Source of the DNA: Microbulbifer agarilyticus
GTDB taxonomy: Bacteria; Pseudomonadota; Gammaproteobacteria; Pseudomonadales; Cellvibrionaceae
Assembly (NCBI RefSeq): GCF_019800665.1
Contig: NZ_JAHVKO010000006.1
Location: forward strand, 1-64,000
DNA length: 64,000 nt
Direction: 5' to 3'
Below the pieces are notes generated by a model that was given only the letters and a program-made list of their open reading frames with translations, did not search any database and had not been told where the DNA came from. Positions within the stretch are counted from its first letter, which is position 1. Each line of letters opens with the position of its first letter. The position numbers were made by a program, and so were the translations under genes. Shown here piece after piece: positions 43,595 through 52,759 of this stretch.

Positions 43595-45949
43595 CTATAG
43601 CACTGCCGTGGCGCGGTTGGCCGCAAGCTTCTTCCAGTCACTGCCAGTTGCCAGATAAATGGGCTGCGCGCTGGTTTGCGCGTGCGCATCATTCTCTGTG
43701 GCCAAGGTGTCCACAACACCGATTACCGCAGCGTGCCGCCAGCCTGCTGCGTGCAGTGCAGAAATACATTGCTCCGCATGTTCGGCAGGTACCGAACCCA
43801 GCAGTCCACCACAGATTTGTGGGTCCACCAGCATGGGCAGGTGGGGTTTGCCTTGCCAGAAACCCGGGTTTTGCACGGCCTTGTAACTGCGCGCATTGTG
43901 TTGATGCAGGTAAGACAGCACCGCGTGCTCGGCGCAGTAAGTGGCGCCGGTCAAAAATGGCAGGGCATCGGTAAGTACACTGACCGCAAGGGTAGAGAGT
44001 TCCGCGGGTTGCGTTGCCCCATCCACGGGTTGGGGGTGCCAGTGCAGCATCTCCAGTATTTGCCCAAGCAAGCCGGCGCGATGGACACTCGTCATGGCGC
44101 GCACGCCGTTACGCATAAAGATGTTGGCTGCGGTCAGATTGCTTTGCAGCATGGTATCCAGGGCCTGCTGCAACCAACGCGCATGCGCCTTTCCCTGTGC
44201 CTGTGCGGCAAATAGCGCACCGTTACCCAGCGGCTTGGTAAGAATCAGGCAGTCGCCTGCGCGCACGCTGTTCCGTGCAGCAAGAGAAGCGCGATCGCCA
44301 CTGCCATTCAGCGTCAGCCCAATTTGCGCCGCTGGTCCTTCCAAAAGCTGCCCGCCAGTAAGCGAGCAGTCATACTGGTTGAGTTCCCGCGCCGCACCGT
44401 CGAGTATTAATTGTAAATCACGACTGGCGAGCGCAGGCGACGCGTTGGGTAGCTGGGTTGGCAGTGTGACCAGTGCCTGCGCAGAAAAAGGTTCTGCCTG
44501 CACCGCAAACAGGTGCGACAGGCTGTGCTGTGCTGCCAGGCGGCCGAATAGCCATGGATCTTGCACGGGTGCACAAAGCTGCTCGGTGTGTTGCACCAGC
44601 AGCTTATCGCTGGGTATTTCGAGCGCGCTGGTGGCGGTGGTAAGTGCAATGCTGCGCGCGCGATCAATAGCCGTTTCTTCACTTGCCTTTTTTGGGGCGG
44701 GCTGTGCAAGTCGCGCCAGTGCCTGATCAAACAGATCGACACCCAATGCGCCGTCTCCGAGCGCATTCTCTTCCACGATATTTTGCGCGTGGGCGTCGCC
44801 ACTACGGACAAACCGCGAAAGTGGCAGGTGATTGACCTGATCCACGAAGCGGCGGTCGGCGCGGTCTTTGGCATGCCAAAACAGAGCGCTCACTGCCGAC
44901 AGAGCGCTGAATGCGGCAATTGCATGTTGGCCCCCACAGCTCAAGTGTTGCAGCCGACTGGGGCGTGGTCGGTAGGCTTTCAGCGAGGTATCTTGCAGAG
45001 CCGCGCGCACATTGTGAAACAGCGTCAGCCCCTGTTGTTGCGCTGCCTGAGACGACTTGGGTTGCGGTGCGCGGGTGGCGGCCACGTCACCCGCGGCAAA
45101 AATATGTGGATGACTGATCGAGCGCAGATAATCGTCCACCTGCACAAATCCATGTTGATCGATGGCCAGGCCAGATTGTGCCAGCCACGGTGGTGCAGAA
45201 GACTCTGTGCACAACATCGCCTTGTCGAGCGCTATAAAGCGCCCTTCGTCACTATAGATTCCTCGCGAGGTGATTTCGGTCACTCGCCAATTGGTATGCG
45301 CATGGATTTTTAAGCGGGACATTTCCCGCGCGGCCAACCGCCGCGCCAGCAGCGGAAAGTCGGCGGGAATTTTTCTGCCGGATTGCACCAGGTGCAACTC
45401 CACGCGACCGCTGTATAGCGGCTCTTCCAGTGCACAGGCGATCGCCATCGCCAATTCGCAGCCACCGGCACCGCCACCAATAATTCCGAGCTTCAGAGGT
45501 TGGTGCTTGCGCTGTATCTGTTGCTTGAGTTGCTCCCAGTAGCGATAGAACTGACCGATCGGCTTTACCGGTACCGCAAGTTCCGAACCGGGAATGTCGT
45601 GGCATGGCGATGCGCCTACCGCCAGCGACAGAAAATCGAAAGCCAGGTCAGGACGGCCCAGCAGTGACACGCGGTTTTCCAGTGGATCGATATTGTGCGC
45701 GCAGGCGTGAATAAAACGCGCACCGGCGGCGCGGCACAAGCGTGGCAGATCAATATGGATGTCGCTGTGGCTGTAATGTCCGGCAATCAAGCCGGGCACC
45801 ATGGGTGAGTAGGGGCTTTGCACCTGTGGTGAGACGAGTGTCAGGCGTACGCCGGGGAGTGGCTGCTTGGCCCACTGTTGCAAAAGTACCAGATGGCTAT
45901 GGCCGCCGCCGATCAGTACCAGATCCTGACAGTGAGTTTGCTTTTGCAT
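43595..45949 (-). CDS. NDH-like FAD oxidoreductase fused to a degenerate SelD domain
   Basis: 784 residues from the ATG at 45949; the frame extends further upstream without support. The N-terminal half (1-380) is a pyridine-nucleotide-disulfide-type FAD protein: LVLIGGGHSHLVLL, LGIIGGGAGGCELAMAIA, FAAGDVA. The C-terminal half aligns in layout with selenide,water dikinase: LFGRLAAQHSLSHLFA, LTGGQLLEGP, LILTKPLGNGALFAA, RAMTSVHRAGLLGQILEM. The catalytic Cys/Sec-Lys motif is not found, and metal-ligand Asp residues of SelD are replaced (His in SLSH, Ser in TSV). Selenophosphate synthesis is therefore unlikely. The role may be redox, linked to its neighbour ndh. Confidence 0.8.
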   Translation of the reverse strand: MQKQTHCQDLVLIGGGHSHLVLLQQWAKQPLPGVRLTLVSPQVQSPYSPMVPGLIAGHYSHSDIHIDLPRLCRAAGARFIHACAHNIDPLENRVSLLGRPDLAFDFLSLAVGASPCHDIPGSELAVPVKPIGQFYRYWEQLKQQIQRKHQPLKLGIIGGGAGGCELAMAIACALEEPLYSGRVELHLVQSGRKIPADFPLLARRLAAREMSRLKIHAHTNWRVTEITSRGIYSDEGRFIALDKAMLCTESSAPPWLAQSGLAIDQHGFVQVDDYLRSISHPHIFAAGDVAATRAPQPKSSQAAQQQGLTLFHNVRAALQDTSLKAYRPRPSRLQHLSCGGQHAIAAFSALSAVSALFWHAKDRADRRFVDQVNHLPLSRFVRSGDAHAQNIVEENALGDGALGVDLFDQALARLAQPAPKKASEETAIDRARSIALTTATSALEIPSDKLLVQHTEQLCAPVQDPWLFGRLAAQHSLSHLFAVQAEPFSAQALVTLPTQLPNASPALASRDLQLILDGAARELNQYDCSLTGGQLLEGPAAQIGLTLNGSGDRASLAARNSVRAGDCLILTKPLGNGALFAAQAQGKAHARWLQQALDTMLQSNLTAANIFMRNGVRAMTSVHRAGLLGQILEMLHWHPQPVDGATQPAELSTLAVSVLTDALPFLTGATYCAEHAVLSYLHQHNARSYKAVQNPGFWQGKPHLPMLVDPQICGGLLGSVPAEHAEQCISALHAAGWRHAAVIGVVDTLATENDAHAQTSAQPIYLATGSDWKKLAANRATAVL

Positions 45950-46296
45950 ATTTCCGGCGCGTCCCTGTTGCTTCTTGCCTACTCGATCGCACATTGGCTT
46001 GTGTGCGCTGCAACCATTTGTGCCAATTTGATTGAAATATAAACAGTGTAATGGGCGTGGGTGGAATAGCACGTTTTGTGGACTTTGCCGCGACGCTTTT
46101 GCCGCCGGAATTTTCGCGACACAGGTGTTTTGCCCGTTGCAGGGAAAATAACGCGGCAAGAAATGCTTTTTCGGTTGCCTGACACGACATGTGCAAGTGG
46201 CTCTCTGGTCTTTAATGTATAGAGCCCGCAACTCCTCACCAGAATTCGCCAATAAATGGTGGGCATTGCGCTGAATCCTTTATGCGCTGAGATTTG
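45950..46296. promoter_or_regulatory. Divergent promoter region of the SelD-like fusion and the DUF748 gene
   Basis: 347 bases. It must supply promoters to both sides. A GGAAAT ribosome-site-like sequence precedes the leftward ATG. No clear palindrome seen. Confidence 0.4.
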
Positions 46297-49200
46297 ATGT
46301 CCAAACCAACGTCCAATTCACCACCCGTATCGCCGGCTCGGCAGCCTGCAGGCAGAGGTATACACCGACTGCTGTGGACGCTGGTGATTCTGCTCGTGGT
46401 TGTGGCGGTGTTGAATCTTTTTGTCTCGATCCTTGTGCCCGGTATGGTGCAGCGCTGGCTGCAGGCGCGGGGACTCGAAGCGCGTATTGAGTATGTGAAT
46501 GTGTCGCTGCCGCGTCTTCACGCGCACTTGCGCAACGTAGAAATGCGCAACGAATCTGAGCGCGGCTTTCGTGTCCGCGAAATGTCCCTCGGTCTCAGTT
46601 GGTGGGCTCTGTTGCGCGGCAAAATTCGCGTGCGGCAGATGGACTTGCACGGCGCCTACATGGATCTGGAATCCCACCCGGGGAAAATACATGGGCGAGT
46701 GTGGGAGATAGGTGGCTGGTGGCTGGAAGAGGGGCCCAAGCGAGCGAAAAATTGGCGCCTGGAGTGGGCCAATGCAACGGTGCACGACACGGTGGTCTGC
46801 TATCTCCACCGCCCTCAGTGGACCAGCCCGACCTGTTTCCGTATCGGGAAAATGTCGGTTAAGGAATTCTTTGTCAGCGCATTTCGCGAGGCGCAGGAAC
46901 CGCTAAATTTCGATATTGGCGCGGAAGAGATGGTGCTGGACAATGTGCTCGCGTGGGATGAGCGGCCCGGCACGGTTTCGCAACACAGTCTCGGCTACCA
47001 GCCCCCTGCGGAGGGCGCTGCACGCCTGCCGTCCGCGGAAGATGACCCAATCGTTGCACTGGTGCATTTGCAGACGCGCGACGTCCATTTTGATCGGCCC
47101 GGTAATCATTTCACCATGGCCGATACCCATGCGCGCAAGTTTGCGGGCTGTTCACCCGCACGCTGGGCGGAGGCGGTACCTGCACTGAATAGCATCAGTG
47201 GGCACTGCGGTAGCGCACGTCGACTGGATCTCGACGAAAGCGGGCAGTTTTCATTCGGCAAACAGGGTGAAATATCCTGGCACCGGCTGAGCGGGGAAGA
47301 GGTCCGCCTGCGCTATCAAAATCGGCAGCTGCCTAACTGGCGCGCCGAAAGCATTGTCATCAACAACTTCGACTTCGTGCGACCGGACAAATCACTGGCA
47401 TGGCAAAGTGGTATCGCACAGCGCTTCTCCTGGTGCCCTAATGCCTGGCGCAACGACACTCAGCATTATTGCGTCACCGCGGGCACGCTGAACCTGCCAC
47501 AGGCTACGCGTTTCGCCTGGAGCGATGGCTTTGGCATGGATATCAATGACGGGGTACTGTCCGCAGGCGAGATCGAAGATCTGGTGGGCAAGGCTCCCCA
47601 TCCCGAGCCACTGAAAATTAACGAGCTGCATATTGGCGCATTGCAGTATCGCAACAAAACCCGTCGCCTCGGCCTGAATGATACGTCACTGGATGTGGCA
47701 AACGGATGTTTGCCTGGGGCGCTTTGGGATACCCCCGACCAGTGTGTGAACCTGTCTCAGCTCAGTATTCAAGAAGTGTTTTCCATGCAGTTTCCACGCA
47801 AGGTCGCCCGCAATGGTTGGCCGGCACAAGCGTGGGCGCTTGAGAGCGGGCCGTTTTCTCTTGCGCATGTTCAGTTTGAACAACGGTTGCAGCAAGCTTC
47901 CACGGGCAGTGCACGCCCTCGCCTGGGGGATGGTGCAGAGTTAACGCAACTCGACTGGGCGCGATTACAGATTACGCCAGACAAAAAAGAAGTGCTTGCC
48001 GACGACTTTTCACTGCAGTCCCTGTCCGGATGCGCGCCCGCTAGCTTGCTACCCGATCGGATTTCGCCTTTGTGTGCCCGGTTAGTGGCGCTGAATGGTG
48101 TCGGCAATTTTATATTTCGTGCGGATTCCGCTGCCGACGAGGCTGGTAAACCGGGTGACGATGTCCAGAAAGGCGGAGGGCAGCGTCACGGCGGCGCAGA
48201 CGATATGCCCGCTTCCCCTTATCTCATCCTCGGGGAGTTTTCCCTCGACGAGTTGGTGCTGGACGATCATCTGGCGGCAACAACTGAGCAACAAACCGGC
48301 GTGGTTCTCACCCAGTTACGCGCAGGGCCAGGCTTGTTCAAGCGTGGTAACGACCTGCTCGAGCCCGGCGAATACTTCGCCGTCGGTGAGGAATTCTGGT
48401 GGGGGAGCGAGGACACCGCCTTTACCGCGACGGAGCTGATTAGCAGTGACGACGGCAGCGAAAAAGGCGTATTGCAGAACGAAGCGGCGCAAAGTGCGGA
48501 CTCAGCCGCGCAGGCTAGTGGCGAAACCACCGCCATCGGCAAGCACCTGCGCACCAGTAGCACGCAACTGGAGCTGGATGCGGTAGCCTTGGAGAGCCTG
48601 CAAGGCTGCCTGCCCAGGTCCTGGCAGCTACTGGTCGCCGCGGAAAATACCAAGGGCGATGCAAGGAAGGATGCAAGGAAGGATGCAAGGAAGGATGCAA
48701 GGAAGGATACCCGGGATGATGTGAAAGGGGGCGCACCCGACGGCCAGGGTATTCCCAGCTGCTTCGATATTCGCAATCTGCAACAACAGCAGCCGTTGAA
48801 TCTCGCATTTGAGCGTCGCGCCCTTATGCCGCAGGGCGATCAGCCCGCGGACAGTGCCTTTCGCTTCAAACTGGATGCTGCAGCGCTGAATCTGGATCAC
48901 GCGATCATCAGTAGTGCCAGTGGTGAATCGCTTTTGTCACTGGCCAGCCTGGCGCTCCCGGAAGCGGAAATTCGGCTTCAGTCTCAGCCTGCGATGGCAC
49001 ATGTCACTCTGCCAGGGGCGTCCCTCGCCGGTGCGGCCTTTTGCTTGTCGTCGGAACGTTGTGCCGAGTTACAGGCGCTGGGTACCGGCGACACTTTCAC
49101 GTTGAAATATTGGGGCGACCGCTTTTTTGCCGATCTGAATCAGCTCGCGCTGGAGCGCTTTTCGCTCACGGGCCAAAGCAGCGACTTCACCGCGGATATT

Positions 49201-51969
49201 CGCGACCTGTCCAGCCTTTCGATGCGTGTGGACTTGCCTGCCGTCGCGTTTGCGCGCGCGGATTGGCAGTTTGATGCCCTGCAGGCGTCGAGCATAAACG
49301 TTTGCTGGCCCGACACGGGTGATCCCGAGCGGGGTTTACCCCAGTGCTTGCGCAGTCGCGATCTATCCTCCCGTGGCGACGGCATCACCATTGGGCAGTT
49401 GGCGTTGTACGGCAACCAGTCTGATCCACCGCAGTTGGACCTGGCGCAGCTGTCCATAGCGAATGTGGGTTTTGTACAGATGGGCGGGCGGCGGTCGCTG
49501 GCGCTCAATCTGACCGATTTACGCCTTAACGCACTACGCGGTTGCGGGCCGAAAGACTGGTTGGCGGCATCGCAGTTGCGCGGTGACAACACCGCATTCT
49601 GGGCGGGCTGCCTCGATTGGGGCGTAATTGCACTGACCGGCGATAACTTGATCTCACTTGCTGGCGGCTCGGACGCAAGCGGTGGTAACGAGCGTTTGCG
49701 GCTGGGGCCGCTACAGGCAAATCAATTGCGTTTGTTACCGGCGCTGAATCAGAAACCGTCGCTGGAGCTGGCGTATCTGCAATGGCGCGGATTGGCGTGG
49801 CCCGGTGGCGGTCGGCTGCGGGTTGCAGATCTCGACGCACAGGGCGGGGCCGGTTGCCTGCCATCGGGCCGGAGTAAAGGCAGTAGTTCGAAAACCTGCA
49901 TGCGAGTCGGGCGACTGCAGGTTCCCGGCGAGCAGACTCTGGTGATGGGCGAAGCGGATGTTGCATTCCGCAGCAGCGGGCATATCACCGTCAGTGATTT
50001 CTCGTTGAACCAGGGAGCGAATCGACGGGTTGGTTTTGACTATCTGGATGTCGACGAACTGGTGTTAGCGGCGGGTACTCTGGCGGTCGCTGAGGGAGAA
50101 ATCACGGGTTTAAGCGGTTGCTTACCAGAAATGCGTTTTGCAGAAAAAGCCTTGGCGCCTTGCTTTGACGTGGGAACCATTGCGCTGCACAGCGGGCATC
50201 GCATGCAATTGAGTGACTTTCGCAACGCCCAGTCCATGCGTAATCTTCGCCATGTATCCGTGGACGGATTACGTGTGACTCAATCAGACTTTCCCGGGGG
50301 GCTACCCGCACCGCTGTTAATGGTGGAGTCACTGCAAGCGGACCTACTGGGGTTTGGCGACGGGCAGTTAGTGAGTGAAAACCTGCATCTTGGCCAGGTA
50401 AACGGCTGTCTACCCGAAGGCTATGTACCCGGTGTGCGCTATTGTCTGGAGCTACAGGATTTCAATGCCTCGGGTCGCTTCGACTTTGCCCGGCGCGAAC
50501 TGGTTCTGGATATAGCGCAGTTCCATCGCCTGGGTATCAATGACACCAGCGGTGATCGACTTCTGGAGCTGGAGTTTGCTGAAGCCCGGCAGGTGACCTA
50601 TGCCAAAGAGCGCACGGGCGTTCTGTCCCTGGAAGTTGCCAACAGCAAGTTGTTTCAGCGAAACCCCAGAGCCCCGGAGTTTGTAAACTATCAGTGGAAT
50701 ACCCAAATTCAGCACCTGAGCCTCGCCCGGTTGGAGTATCAGCCCGCAGAAAAGCACCTGGCGATTGATAGTATCAATTTGCTCAGGCCGCGCAGCATAT
50801 TGGCGCGTGGTATCGAAGGGGACCTCGGTGCCTGGGAACGCTTCCGCGACCGCACCCCCGAGGCGGATCGCTACAAGTATCGCCGCGGCGATATTGCCCG
50901 TGAGGCTAATCGTTTCCGCTATCGCATTCGCGAAGTCTATATAGACGAGGGCGCTTTCCTGTGGCTCGATGAAAGCGAGCGCTATCACGCGAAATTACCC
51001 ATTCGGCATATCAATGTGTTGCTGCGCGGCGCGAGTAACTATTACGAAGATGAAGCGGCAACCCTGATCCTGAGGGCCAGCCCGGGTGGCTTCAGCGAAA
51101 TGCACGTGGCTGGTCATATCAATCTGCGTGATAACAATCACTGGGATGGCGGCCTGCTTGGGTATGTAGAGGGCGCCAACCTGATTCCGGCCACACCGTA
51201 TATCGCCCGCCTGCTTGGTTACAAGATTTTGCAGGGGCAGCTGGATGCCGTGCTTACTCTCTCGGTCCTGAATAACAAGCTCGATGCACTGGCGAAAATG
51301 GGGTTGGAAAAAATCAAAGTACGACGGGCAAAAGACACCGACCACCTTGAGGTGAAAAGAAGCATTATTCCTCTCAGTTTTGCCCTGGCTTTACTGAAAG
51401 ACGGCAATGGCGATGTGCGTATCAAAATGCCGGTAACCGGTGATCTCTATGATCCCGACTTCAACTTCCAGTTTGTCTTCAGTGAGTTGCTGCAGCGGGC
51501 GATTCTCGAGTCGCTGTTTGCCTACTTTACCCCAATCGGTTTTTACAGCCTGGCCAAGCTGGCCTGGGACCGCTTCCGTGCCGAACGCTTTGATGACCTG
51601 TTGTTTGCCCCCGGCAGCGACCAGCTAAGTAGCGATGCGATGACCGAGCTAAACAGCATGGTGAGTACTCTGAAGGACAACCCGAAAGCACGGCCTGGTA
51701 TCTGTGGCGTAGCCACCACACAGGACTTGCAGGTAATGTTTCCCCACGAGGCGCAGGCGATGGCGGCATCCGGCGAAACCGGCCGCGAATTCTTCCGCGA
51801 TCCGCCGCGCGGCATGCGTGAAGAACTGCTGGAACTCTCCAATCGTCGCAGTCGCAACGTACAGTTGTTCCTGATAGAAGCTGGCCTCAGCCAACAAGAC
51901 TTTATTCAGTGCGCGCCTGACTATATCGGCACCGATAGAGGTGACCCGCGGGTGGAATTCTCAAACTAG
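46297..51969 (+). CDS. Giant DUF748/AsmA-like envelope protein with repeated cysteine pairs
   Basis: 1890 residues. One N-terminal membrane helix (about 23-46, LLWTLVILLVVVAVLNLFV) leaves a very long periplasmic part. It begins with the AsmA/TamB-type pattern ARIEYVNVSLPRLHAHLRNVE, then beta-rich repeats. DUF748 C-terminal signatures: DEGAFLWLDESE, NLIPATPYIARLLGYKI, IPLSFALALLKDGNGDVRIKMPV, then an OmpA-like end (LLFAPGSDQLSSDAMTELN). About twelve modules carry a GCxP-type Cys followed within 10-60 residues by a second Cys. A 12-bp minisatellite encodes DARK four times. AsmA-like proteins bridge the envelope and move phospholipids, so lipid transport is likely. Very long for the family. Confidence 0.82.
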   Translation: MSKPTSNSPPVSPARQPAGRGIHRLLWTLVILLVVVAVLNLFVSILVPGMVQRWLQARGLEARIEYVNVSLPRLHAHLRNVEMRNESERGFRVREMSLGLSWWALLRGKIRVRQMDLHGAYMDLESHPGKIHGRVWEIGGWWLEEGPKRAKNWRLEWANATVHDTVVCYLHRPQWTSPTCFRIGKMSVKEFFVSAFREAQEPLNFDIGAEEMVLDNVLAWDERPGTVSQHSLGYQPPAEGAARLPSAEDDPIVALVHLQTRDVHFDRPGNHFTMADTHARKFAGCSPARWAEAVPALNSISGHCGSARRLDLDESGQFSFGKQGEISWHRLSGEEVRLRYQNRQLPNWRAESIVINNFDFVRPDKSLAWQSGIAQRFSWCPNAWRNDTQHYCVTAGTLNLPQATRFAWSDGFGMDINDGVLSAGEIEDLVGKAPHPEPLKINELHIGALQYRNKTRRLGLNDTSLDVANGCLPGALWDTPDQCVNLSQLSIQEVFSMQFPRKVARNGWPAQAWALESGPFSLAHVQFEQRLQQASTGSARPRLGDGAELTQLDWARLQITPDKKEVLADDFSLQSLSGCAPASLLPDRISPLCARLVALNGVGNFIFRADSAADEAGKPGDDVQKGGGQRHGGADDMPASPYLILGEFSLDELVLDDHLAATTEQQTGVVLTQLRAGPGLFKRGNDLLEPGEYFAVGEEFWWGSEDTAFTATELISSDDGSEKGVLQNEAAQSADSAAQASGETTAIGKHLRTSSTQLELDAVALESLQGCLPRSWQLLVAAENTKGDARKDARKDARKDARKDTRDDVKGGAPDGQGIPSCFDIRNLQQQQPLNLAFERRALMPQGDQPADSAFRFKLDAAALNLDHAIISSASGESLLSLASLALPEAEIRLQSQPAMAHVTLPGASLAGAAFCLSSERCAELQALGTGDTFTLKYWGDRFFADLNQLALERFSLTGQSSDFTADIRDLSSLSMRVDLPAVAFARADWQFDALQASSINVCWPDTGDPERGLPQCLRSRDLSSRGDGITIGQLALYGNQSDPPQLDLAQLSIANVGFVQMGGRRSLALNLTDLRLNALRGCGPKDWLAASQLRGDNTAFWAGCLDWGVIALTGDNLISLAGGSDASGGNERLRLGPLQANQLRLLPALNQKPSLELAYLQWRGLAWPGGGRLRVADLDAQGGAGCLPSGRSKGSSSKTCMRVGRLQVPGEQTLVMGEADVAFRSSGHITVSDFSLNQGANRRVGFDYLDVDELVLAAGTLAVAEGEITGLSGCLPEMRFAEKALAPCFDVGTIALHSGHRMQLSDFRNAQSMRNLRHVSVDGLRVTQSDFPGGLPAPLLMVESLQADLLGFGDGQLVSENLHLGQVNGCLPEGYVPGVRYCLELQDFNASGRFDFARRELVLDIAQFHRLGINDTSGDRLLELEFAEARQVTYAKERTGVLSLEVANSKLFQRNPRAPEFVNYQWNTQIQHLSLARLEYQPAEKHLAIDSINLLRPRSILARGIEGDLGAWERFRDRTPEADRYKYRRGDIAREANRFRYRIREVYIDEGAFLWLDESERYHAKLPIRHINVLLRGASNYYEDEAATLILRASPGGFSEMHVAGHINLRDNNHWDGGLLGYVEGANLIPATPYIARLLGYKILQGQLDAVLTLSVLNNKLDALAKMGLEKIKVRRAKDTDHLEVKRSIIPLSFALALLKDGNGDVRIKMPVTGDLYDPDFNFQFVFSELLQRAILESLFAYFTPIGFYSLAKLAWDRFRAERFDDLLFAPGSDQLSSDAMTELNSMVSTLKDNPKARPGICGVATTQDLQVMFPHEAQAMAASGETGREFFRDPPRGMREELLELSNRRSRNVQLFLIEAGLSQQDFIQCAPDYIGTDRGDPRVEFSN
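48658..48705 (+). repeat. 12-bp minisatellite inside the DUF748 gene
   Basis: GATGCAAGGAAG occurs four times in perfect tandem and encodes Asp-Ala-Arg-Lys each time, followed by a decayed GATACCCGG copy. Copy changes keep the frame, so only linker length would vary. Confidence 0.92.
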
Positions 51970-52039
51970 CGCTTTGGAACATGACTGAGTATGCAGGGAA
52001 CCAATCTTGCGTTTTTGGTCTTTCAGCCTTCTAATTGCT

Positions 52040-52058
52040 GCCCCGCGTGTTGCGGGGC
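52040..52058 (+). terminator. Hairpin after the DUF748 gene
   Basis: GCCCCGC-GTGTT-GCGGGGC, 70 bases past the stop, with no T-run. It may be a weak terminator or a 3'-end stabiliser. Confidence 0.45.
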
Positions 52059-52090
52059 TAATAGCAATATAAAACTGTTTTGGGGGAAAT

Positions 52091-52720
52091 ATGACCAAGT
52101 ATAAGTGGCATTGGTTAGCTGGCCTGTTGGCCTCGGTAATGGCGGTAAATACCAGTGCAGAAGAGATGCCAATGGCTGAGGCATCTGAGAGTTACTATCA
52201 GGGTAGCTGGAGCCTGCATGGTGAAATATTCAATTTTGATGCCGATGTAGCCCGCTTTAACGGGGTGAGCGATTCCGGCTTTGGGCTGGGAGCGGGTTAT
52301 TCTGGTGAATACGGTCTGTTTAATTTCAATCTCGGCGCCGGTGCGATTCTGGTGGACGACAAGGCTGAATTTTCGCAGTACGTAGAGAATGAGTGGAGCG
52401 GGGATCGGTCCACAGAAGATTCTTCAATTGTTGCATGGAATCTGAACGTAGATGCCGGTGTGCAATACCCGCTGAGCGACAGCCGCAAATTCCTGGTCGG
52501 CCTGAACCTGGGTTATCGTCATCTGGATATGAGCCGGGAGATCGCTGGTTGTAGTAACTGCTACAGCGAAGATATTTCCATCGACGGCGACACCTATCTC
52601 AAGCCGTTTGTGAAAATGGCATTTACTGACCGCGTCAGTGGCACCCTCTCCATATATCGCTACGGCGGTGATGAAGGTGTGGATAACTCGGTTCAGTTTC
52701 AGGTGAACTGGAATCGATAA
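52091..52720 (+). CDS. Small outer-membrane beta-barrel protein
   Basis: 209 residues. Signal peptide MTKYKWHWLAGLLASVMAVN with cleavage near TSA-EE. The mature part alternates strands such as GSWSLHGEIFNFD, GFGLGAGYSGEYGLFNFNLG and LVGLNLGYRHLDM and ends FQVNWNR, an eight-strand barrel pattern. Two Cys close together (AGCSNCYSE, about 155-160) probably form a loop disulfide. GGGGGAAAT lies before the ATG. Function unknown. Confidence 0.78.
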   Translation: MTKYKWHWLAGLLASVMAVNTSAEEMPMAEASESYYQGSWSLHGEIFNFDADVARFNGVSDSGFGLGAGYSGEYGLFNFNLGAGAILVDDKAEFSQYVENEWSGDRSTEDSSIVAWNLNVDAGVQYPLSDSRKFLVGLNLGYRHLDMSREIAGCSNCYSEDISIDGDTYLKPFVKMAFTDRVSGTLSIYRYGGDEGVDNSVQFQVNWNR

Positions 52721-52736
52721 CAGGGCGAACCTGTCG

Positions 52737-52759
52737 GGCGGCGCGGTCCTCGCGCCGCC
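52737..52759. terminator. Hairpin between two convergent genes
   Basis: GGCGGCGCG-GTCCT-CGCGCCGCC, a 9-bp perfect GC stem just after the barrel gene stop. It ends at the first base of the photolyase stop codon. Confidence 0.6.

Noticed and set aside
48658-48720. Possible CRISPR or phase-variable repeat array
   Set aside because: Units are 12 bases with no spacers and keep the reading frame, so it is a coding minisatellite and cannot switch the gene off.
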